DNA of 11,889 nucleotides from UBA7692 sp033578915 (GTDB taxonomy: Bacteria; Bacteroidota; Bacteroidia; Chitinophagales; LD1), in contig JAVQWQ010000066.1 in NCBI GenBank assembly GCA_033578915.1, forward strand, positions 1 through 11,889, in the 5' to 3' direction. Shown in pieces: positions 6,511-11,889 of this stretch. The position numbers and the translations under genes are program-made. The notes below the pieces were generated by a model. It saw only the letters and a program-made list of their open reading frames with translations, searched no databases and had not been told where the DNA came from. The first letter of the stretch is position 1, and every line of letters starts with the position of its first letter.

Positions 6511-8700
6511 GTGTTTGAGAATAAAACTTTTTGGATAAAAAGTTTCATCAAAACTGTATTACACAGCTATTCTCAAATAATGTTCAGCAAAGATCCAGTC
6601 CTTGCTATGTTGCTGATATGTGTAACTTTTTTCGATTGGCAACTTGGAATTTCTGGTTTGTTTGGGATTACCATTGTATATCTTTTTGCATTAGCTATGA
6701 GATTTAGCTCTGCTGCCCTGCAGGAAGGCATTTATACTTACGCGCCCCTAATGAGTTGTCTGGCAGCTTGCTCCATCTATAAGTTAAATTTTTCTATGCT
6801 TCTCATGCTTCCTCTTCTTGCAGTAGCCACTTTTTTAATTACAATATTTTTTCTAAGAATAACTGACAAGTATCAATTACCGGTTTTAAGTATTCCCTTT
6901 CTTTTTTCAGTATGGTTATTTATCACCAGCGCTGAAAACTTTGGTACATTGCAATTATATCCTAAAGAAGGTTATTTAACTGTAATTCTATTTATAAAAC
7001 ATCTTACTGAAATCTTAAATAAAATACTGGTAAAATTTCCATTTGCAGATTTTTTTCTTTTGTTTTTTAGGTCTTTGGGAGCAATTTTCTTTCAATACAA
7101 TGAATTGGCAGGAGTTTTGATTTTTATCGGAATCATTTATTTCTCCCGAATTGCCGCTGTTCTGTCTGTGTATGGTTTTACAATGGGATATGTATTCTAT
7201 TATTTTTTTCAGGGAGATTTCACCCCACTAGTTTATTCATATATAGGATTTAATTTCATTCTTACTAGTATCGCTATTGGAGGTTTTTTCCTCATTCCAT
7301 CCAGAGGTTCTTTTATTATATTATTGTGGTGTATTCCATTTGCTGCTCTACTTACAGCATCTTTTCATACCATATTTAGTAAGATAGGTTTACCACTTTA
7401 TTCGCTTCCCTTCAATGTAGCTACATTACTCACAATTGTTATGCTGCAAACACGCAAGAGCGCAAAACATATTGTTTTAGTAGCTGAGCAAGAATATTCT
7501 CCTGAGCAAAATCATTATAAATATTTCACAGACAAGGCGCGCTTTGTAAGGCACACACACTATAGAGTTTTTTTACCTTTTTGGGGTAAATGGTTTGTTT
7601 CTCAAGGTCACAATGGCAAGATTACACACCAGGATGAATGGCAATATGCCTGGGATTTCGACTTGCGCGACAGCTTCGGCAGCACATGCAAAATGCCAGG
7701 AAAAAAACTAGAAGATTATTATTGCTATGATAAGCCGATTGCATCTCCCGGCTTCGGAACGGTAATTGAAGTAGTAGATGGCATTCCCGATAATCAAATA
7801 GGCGAGATAAATACATTTCAAAATTGGGGTAACACTATTATTATCAAACATGGAGAGTATCTTTACAGTAAGCTTAGTCATTTGCGTTCCGGTTCAATAA
7901 GAGTCAATAAGGGTGATTTTGTTGTACCGGGGCAAATTCTTGCTACCTGTGGAAACAGCGGGCGTTCACCGGAACCACATTTGCACTTTCAACTACAGGC
8001 AACTCCATATATAGGCAGTAAGACTCTCAAGTATCCTATTAGTTACTATTTAAATTATAACTATGATGCTCCAAAATTATGCTCATTTGACTATCCAGAG
8101 GAAAATCAATGGGTTGGTAATATTCAAAGATGCAATCTTTTAAAAGAAGCGCTGAATTTACCCCCAGGCAAAACCATAAACATCCTTTATCAAAATAAAG
8201 GAAGAAGAATAAAAGAAAAATGGGAAGTATTTACCAATCCTTTTAATCAGCTCTATATATATTGCCACTCGAGCAATGCAATCGCTTATTTTGTAAACGA
8301 TGGCTTAATGTTTTATTTCACGGATTATGTTGGAAAAAAAAATGTTGCGCTTTACCATTTTTATTTAGCAGCATATCGGGTTTTAATGGCGTATTACCCA
8401 CAAATCACCATACAAGATCGTCTCTTGATCAGCGACATGTTTTCTACTTTGGTAAAAAATTTTCATGATTTAACTGCTCCTTTTTTCCATTATTGTAAAG
8501 GACATTATTATTTGAATTATACATACGCAGACAATGAACATAATCCGCAAAAGGTAACTTTGAAATCCATCTGCCAGGCGCAAATTTTTAATAAGACTTA
8601 CGAGAAAAAGCAATACATTATTGACTTTGAAAATGGTTCTGTTCTGCGCTTCATTTCTAAAGATAACGAAGGTATATGCGAATACCTTTGGCAGGAATAA
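6511..8700 (+). CDS. Urea-transporter-like membrane domain fused to M23 metallopeptidase domain
   Basis: This 729-residue fusion starts with GTG at 6511; the next ATG (residue 24) would cut into the first conserved helix. Residues 10-315 follow the urea transporter fold, two repeated halves of five helices. Each half has its marker 'PVLSIPFLFSVWL' (124-136) or 'LPLYSLPFNVATLL' (294-307), and the second has the signature 'GFNFILTSIAIGG' (246-258). Residues about 345-515 form an M23 (LytM) domain. It has His373 and Asp382 in 'THQDEWQYAWDFD', 'SHL' (456-458), 'NKGDFVVPGQI' (466-476) and 'EPHLHFQL' (488-495), giving His457, His490 and His492. Residues 520-729 are an unrecognised soluble extension. 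Urea transporters have both ends in the cytoplasm, and basic residues flank the bundle at both ends (Lys5/10/14 and 'TRKSAK' at 314-319), so the peptidase domain may face the cytoplasm. Usual M23 domains cut peptidoglycan outside. The transported compound is unknown. Confidence 0.87.
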   Translation: MFENKTFWIKSFIKTVLHSYSQIMFSKDPVLAMLLICVTFFDWQLGISGLFGITIVYLFALAMRFSSAALQEGIYTYAPLMSCLAACSIYKLNFSMLLMLPLLAVATFLITIFFLRITDKYQLPVLSIPFLFSVWLFITSAENFGTLQLYPKEGYLTVILFIKHLTEILNKILVKFPFADFFLLFFRSLGAIFFQYNELAGVLIFIGIIYFSRIAAVLSVYGFTMGYVFYYFFQGDFTPLVYSYIGFNFILTSIAIGGFFLIPSRGSFIILLWCIPFAALLTASFHTIFSKIGLPLYSLPFNVATLLTIVMLQTRKSAKHIVLVAEQEYSPEQNHYKYFTDKARFVRHTHYRVFLPFWGKWFVSQGHNGKITHQDEWQYAWDFDLRDSFGSTCKMPGKKLEDYYCYDKPIASPGFGTVIEVVDGIPDNQIGEINTFQNWGNTIIIKHGEYLYSKLSHLRSGSIRVNKGDFVVPGQILATCGNSGRSPEPHLHFQLQATPYIGSKTLKYPISYYLNYNYDAPKLCSFDYPEENQWVGNIQRCNLLKEALNLPPGKTINILYQNKGRRIKEKWEVFTNPFNQLYIYCHSSNAIAYFVNDGLMFYFTDYVGKKNVALYHFYLAAYRVLMAYYPQITIQDRLLISDMFSTLVKNFHDLTAPFFHYCKGHYYLNYTYADNEHNPQKVTLKSICQAQIFNKTYEKKQYIIDFENGSVLRFISKDNEGICEYLWQE

Positions 8701-10061
8701 TTTTCTTCTTGGCCCTTGTTCAAGCTGCTTACTGCCAAATAAGTAGAGAACTGAACTGCTTTAGTGCAGACACTATTACCCAGCGACTTTTTCTCCAGCA
8801 GAATTGGAAAGACTTGGTGAAAACAGGTAAGTTTTTCACCAAAAAGTGCGACTTCTATTTTTTGAATATAAGGATGGGAATAGCATTGTTCAATGAAAAA
8901 CGATTTGTTGGATCTGAGATTTTTCTTAAAAAAGCGGTGTCGCAAAACGACAATCCATATGCCAGGGAATACCTTTTGTGGTCTCAGTTGATTAACGGAA
9001 ATTACTTTATGGCTAAAAAAACTTTCTCCAAATTGCCGGCTGATATACGTTCTCGCATAAATCTTAAAACCAAACATGTATTAGAGTCTATTTACTTAGA
9101 AGGCGGAGTGAGATTTAGCGACAATGCCTTGTTCAATCCAAATACATACGCACAGTTATTATTGAGACATGTACCTTCAAAAAATTTAGATCTGGAACAG
9201 GCTTATTCTATATTTCATCGTCCTGGAGTAAATTCAACATTGACTCAACATCAATACTCAATAAACCTTACGTTTAGCATAAGTAATGGATGGATAATGC
9301 AAATACCAATGAGCATTATTAATTATGATTATCGTTCACTAAAAAAATATGACAAAACCTACGACACTTTATTGCAGTACATTGACACCTTAGGAATAAC
9401 AGAGTATAGATTTAAAGGAAAGTTTAACAACGAAACCAATATCAATATTCATCCATGGGCAGGCATCATTCAATCCGGAATAAAAAAACGATTTAGATAT
9501 GTTAGCTTGAAGAATGATGTGGCCGTTTTTATTGAAAGGAAAAAAATCAACGTTAAATATACGAGTGCAGATACATCACATGTTGATGAGTATTACAACA
9601 ATGTATGGATTGGATCAAAAAACTATTACTTTTCTTCTGATACTAACTATTCAAATCTGAATTGGTACTTTCAAGGGCAATTTGTCAGCGACATTAATTA
9701 TATAGTTCCTTATTGCAGAGAAAGATTAATCCTCGGTATAAAGTTTTTTATACCCTTTACGGCAAAACAAATCTTCATAACAGCTTCTCCATATTTTACC
9801 ATAAACCTATGGAAAAAAACCTGGCTACATGTTTCTTACTTGTACAAAGGAGGTTATTATATAGCTGATAATAATTTAAATTTAACGTTAAATCATTTTG
9901 ATGTGATACATTCAAGATTATTGCTAAACGCCAATGTAATAAATACTCGATGGTTTACAATATATATGATTTTTGTTCACGAGAATATTACGGATAATTT
10001 TACACAAAATCGGTACAATACTTATTCTGTTTTTACAGGTTTAAAATTTTATTTACCATGA
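8676..10061 (+). CDS. Exported protein with helical front and outer-membrane beta-barrel
   Basis: This 461-residue protein starts inside the end of the transporter-peptidase gene (25-base overlap) with a clear signal peptide, 'MRIPLAGIIFFLALVQAAYC' (1-20). Tyr before Cys20 argues against lipidation. Residues about 30-140 are helical with TPR-like spacing ('NIRMGIALFNEKRFVGSEIF', 'EYLLWSQLINGNYFMAKKTF'). From about 195 to the end, alternating hydrophobic strands separated by polar turns dominate ('QHQYSINLTFSISNGW', 'CRERLILGIKFFIPF', 'WLHVSYLYKGGYYI'). The protein ends 'SVFTGLKFYLP', an amphipathic aromatic last strand typical of outer-membrane barrels. About a dozen strands seem possible. 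The layout resembles TPR-plus-barrel proteins such as the YaiO type, but I cannot assign a family. As part of the operon it may pass the product, or a regulatory signal, across the outer membrane. Confidence 0.72.
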   Translation: MRIPLAGIIFFLALVQAAYCQISRELNCFSADTITQRLFLQQNWKDLVKTGKFFTKKCDFYFLNIRMGIALFNEKRFVGSEIFLKKAVSQNDNPYAREYLLWSQLINGNYFMAKKTFSKLPADIRSRINLKTKHVLESIYLEGGVRFSDNALFNPNTYAQLLLRHVPSKNLDLEQAYSIFHRPGVNSTLTQHQYSINLTFSISNGWIMQIPMSIINYDYRSLKKYDKTYDTLLQYIDTLGITEYRFKGKFNNETNINIHPWAGIIQSGIKKRFRYVSLKNDVAVFIERKKINVKYTSADTSHVDEYYNNVWIGSKNYYFSSDTNYSNLNWYFQGQFVSDINYIVPYCRERLILGIKFFIPFTAKQIFITASPYFTINLWKKTWLHVSYLYKGGYYIADNNLNLTLNHFDVIHSRLLLNANVINTRWFTIYMIFVHENITDNFTQNRYNTYSVFTGLKFYLP

Positions 10062-10666
10062 AAAGCTATGTTTTAGCCTTTATTTCATTTGTATTTTGGA
10101 GTACTGCTCTCCGGGCACAAAACGAAAAATCTGCTGAGGCATTCAGCAAAAGCTATCTTTATGAAAACGCCAAAGATTATAAAAATGCAATTAATGCTAT
10201 TGAAAGCGCTGGCACAAACGATTTTTACGAAGCACAACTACGATTAGGATGGCTTCATTATTTGTCAGGCAACTATTTTAAATCTATAGAGCATTATAAG
10301 AAAGCTATATCATTAAAAAATAAATCTGTTGAAGCAAGACTCGGTTTGGCATATCCTCTCTATGCTATGGGTAATATAGAAGACCTCATAAAAAATTATC
10401 TCGATATTCTTCTGCACGATGCATCGAATTACACGGTTAACTATCGCCTGGCATCTTTATATTTAGAGCGAAAACAATATGAACAGGCACTCCAGTTTGC
10501 TCAGAAATTAATTGAACTTTACCCGTTTGACTATAATTCTAACCTTATTGCAGCGAGAATATTTGTTGGCTTAGGAAAAGTAATCGAAGCAAGGAAATGT
10601 TATTATACCTGTTTATTATTCTCCCCCTCTGATGCCGACATCTTAGCTGCGCTAAAAAAACTTTAA
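10058..10666 (+). CDS. Exported TPR-repeat protein
   Basis: This 202-residue protein begins with a signal peptide, 'MKSYVLAFISFVFWSTALRA' (1-20), followed by Gln21, a standard Bacteroidota signal peptidase I site with no lipobox. The mature part is almost all TPR-type helical pairs: about 24-54 ('ENAKDYKNAINAIESAG'), 57-88 ('AQLRLGWLHYLSGNYFKSIE'), 91-121 ('VEARLGLAYPLYAMGNIED'), 126-157 ('VNYRLASLYLERKQYEQALQ') and 161-192 ('NLIAARIFVGLGKVIEARKC'). TPR arrays bind protein partners, and this one is likely periplasmic. Its start overlaps the stop of the barrel gene (ATGA), so translation is probably coupled and the two products may form a complex. It is the last operon gene. I see no clear GC-rich hairpin in the 85 bases before the convergent kinase gene. 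Confidence 0.85.
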   Translation: MKSYVLAFISFVFWSTALRAQNEKSAEAFSKSYLYENAKDYKNAINAIESAGTNDFYEAQLRLGWLHYLSGNYFKSIEHYKKAISLKNKSVEARLGLAYPLYAMGNIEDLIKNYLDILLHDASNYTVNYRLASLYLERKQYEQALQFAQKLIELYPFDYNSNLIAARIFVGLGKVIEARKCYYTCLLFSPSDADILAALKKL

Positions 10667-10751
10667 TTTAATAAGCTGGATTTCTAGTCAATATTTAATA
10701 CAAATTTTATAGTGTATTTTTTTTTATGAAAATCCTTTTTCGCTCTGAAGT

Positions 10752-11693
10752 TTAACAATCGTCTTTTTTCTCAGCCGAAAAAATCATTTCATCCCACGAT
10801 AAAATTGTATCGAAGCCGCTCTCTAATAACCTGGATTTGATAAGTGCAGCGGATTCATAAAAGGCAAGCAGGGCAAAATCTCCGCCCCAGGCGCCAAGGC
10901 TCTTAGCCGAAACCGGCAGATGGCTAAAAAGTGTATCTTTTATTCTAGGCAGTCCTAGCGCTTCAGAAACATAGGTTTCATGTTCTTCTATAATTTGACG
11001 GCACTTTTCTATAGACGGGCATTGCAACAACGCGCGCGTAAGCACATCCAGCCATCCGATGTAATAGGTTTTCACCACCCCTGTAGAGCGATAATGTGCT
11101 ATACCTGCCGCACTGAGTTGTTTGCGCCCCAAATGAACAAATAATAATTGCTCTTTAAAACAAGGAGAAAACTTTACTTTTTCTACATGGGGTTGGCCAT
11201 TTTTGAGTTGATAAAGAATGGCCGTATCGCTATCTGCACAGGCAATATCATACCCGGAGCCTCCTACAGTTTGTTTTTGTAATTCATAAGGGTTTACGCC
11301 TGCCCACTTAGAAAGACAATAGATAAGTGTTGAACTGCTTCCCAAACCCCAGTTGCGCGGAAACTCAAGTCTGGTCTGTACTGCAACATCTTCATCAGAT
11401 GATAGGAAATCCGGATTCAGCCCGCGACAGGTTTGTAATATTTTTGATAACTGCAAGGCTTCGGAGCTTTTGTTATCGGGCTCTAAAGTTCTTTTATCGA
11501 AAGATGCTTGTAACCAAGGCCTGGAATGGCTGTCCAGCGCCACCCAAAACAGCGTGTTACTACCGCCCGAAAGGGTTTTTACTTGCATGTGCTGGCCAAA
11601 GCGTGCGGGGAGCGCTAAAGCCAGCGCCCCATCAAGCACGAAATACTCACCCGTAAGTAAAAGTTTACCTCTTCCGTAAAATGTTTTTTCCAT
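10752..11693 (-). CDS. GYDIA-family GHMP kinase (mevalonate-kinase-like)
   Basis: This 313-residue cytoplasmic kinase carries the three GHMP motifs. They are 'GRGKLLLTGEYFVLDGALAL' (7-26, mevalonate/phosphomevalonate-kinase-like front), 'PRNWGLGSSST' (112-122, the Gly/Ser-rich ATP loop) and 'SLGAWGGDFALLA' (265-277, the C-terminal Gly motif). The sequence 'GGSGYDIACADSD' (144-156) names the GYDIA family, which I know from Bacteroidota. Relatives phosphorylate mevalonate pathway intermediates. An isoprenoid role is plausible but not shown by the sequence, because no pathway neighbour lies here. I place the start at ATG 11693; a TTG five codons upstream (11708) also keeps the frame open but adds nothing conserved. 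It runs towards the six-gene operon and does not share its promoter. Confidence 0.88.
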   Translation of the reverse strand: MEKTFYGRGKLLLTGEYFVLDGALALALPARFGQHMQVKTLSGGSNTLFWVALDSHSRPWLQASFDKRTLEPDNKSSEALQLSKILQTCRGLNPDFLSSDEDVAVQTRLEFPRNWGLGSSSTLIYCLSKWAGVNPYELQKQTVGGSGYDIACADSDTAILYQLKNGQPHVEKVKFSPCFKEQLLFVHLGRKQLSAAGIAHYRSTGVVKTYYIGWLDVLTRALLQCPSIEKCRQIIEEHETYVSEALGLPRIKDTLFSHLPVSAKSLGAWGGDFALLAFYESAALIKSRLLESGFDTILSWDEMIFSAEKKDDC

Positions 11694-11758
11694 TGCACCA
11701 TTTAGCAAATGCGCCCTGCAAAGGAATAAACATTGACAAATAAAAAACTATGTGATGC

Positions 11759-11773
11759 ACACAAATATTGTGT
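11759..11773. repeat. Palindrome ACACAA-ATA-TTGTGT
   Basis: Six-base arms pair exactly across three bases, 66 bases upstream of the kinase ATG on the minus strand. It could be a regulator site or chance in AT-rich DNA. Confidence 0.35.
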
Positions 11774-11839
11774 ATAAGCAGATTATTATTTACACACAAG
11801 ACCTATTTTTGAATATCATTGACCTTTAAAGCTATTCAT

Positions 11840-11853
11840 GTACAATCTTGTAC
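11840..11853. promoter_or_regulatory. Palindrome GTACAA-TC-TTGTAC, possible operator
   Basis: Perfect six-base arms flank two bases. Together with the ACACAA palindrome 67 bases away it gives the 196-base region upstream of the kinase two dyads. It may serve the kinase gene or a gene beyond the right edge. No regulator gene is in the window to pair it with. Confidence 0.35.
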
Positions 11854-11889
11854 GGTTTCTTGTTCGCTATCATTTGTTGCTTCTTTTTC

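Noticed and set aside
8598..9077. Minus-strand 159-codon open frame
   Set aside because: It lies antisense across the junction of two well-supported operon genes; its translation is a reflection of their codons.
11327..11679. Two plus-strand open frames inside the kinase gene
   Set aside because: They are antisense to conserved GHMP motifs and are best explained by the coding bias of the kinase.

Overview
The window looks like chromosomal DNA of a Bacteroidota bacterium, probably in the Chitinophagales or a nearby group. The support is an AT-rich sequence, starts without Shine-Dalgarno sites, a PKD lipoprotein with a 'CKKD' mature end, an outer-membrane barrel gene beside periplasmic TPR proteins, and a GYDIA-type GHMP kinase, a family I know from Bacteroidota. 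No rRNA, tRNA, CRISPR array or transposase is visible.

Layout. (1) 43-699, minus strand: a PKD-domain lipoprotein. (2) 700-3797: an accessory stretch that looks acquired and decaying. It holds a short tandem repeat, a sigma70-like promoter match, an attC-like imperfect inverted repeat (1104-1239), a PD-(D/E)XK nuclease gene cut by one in-frame TAG (1276-2529), a second set of inverted repeats (2521-2832) and the remnant of an unrecognised gene broken by a stop and frameshifts (about 2944-3676). (3) 3798-10666, plus strand: a compact six-gene operon. (4) 10752-11693, minus strand, convergent to the operon: the GYDIA-family GHMP kinase, followed by 196 bases of intergenic sequence with two short palindromes.

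The operon is the main item. In order it encodes a 79-residue PqqD-like protein, an ATP-grasp ligase, a fold-type III PLP decarboxylase of the diaminopimelate/ornithine type, a urea-transporter-like membrane domain fused to an M23 (LytM) metallopeptidase domain, an exported outer-membrane barrel protein with a helical front part, and an exported TPR protein. Gaps are 2, 35 and 24 bases, then overlaps of 25 and 4 bases, so the six are probably one transcript.

My working model is inference only. A small carrier or recognition protein, a ligase and a decarboxylase make or modify an amine- or amino-acid-derived compound in the cytoplasm. The fused membrane protein moves or processes it, and the two exported proteins extend the pathway to the outer membrane. 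I know of no described system with this gene set. The closest logic I know is butirosin biosynthesis, where an ATP-grasp ligase (BtrJ) loads an amino acid on a small carrier (BtrI) and a fold-III PLP enzyme (BtrK) decarboxylates it while tethered.
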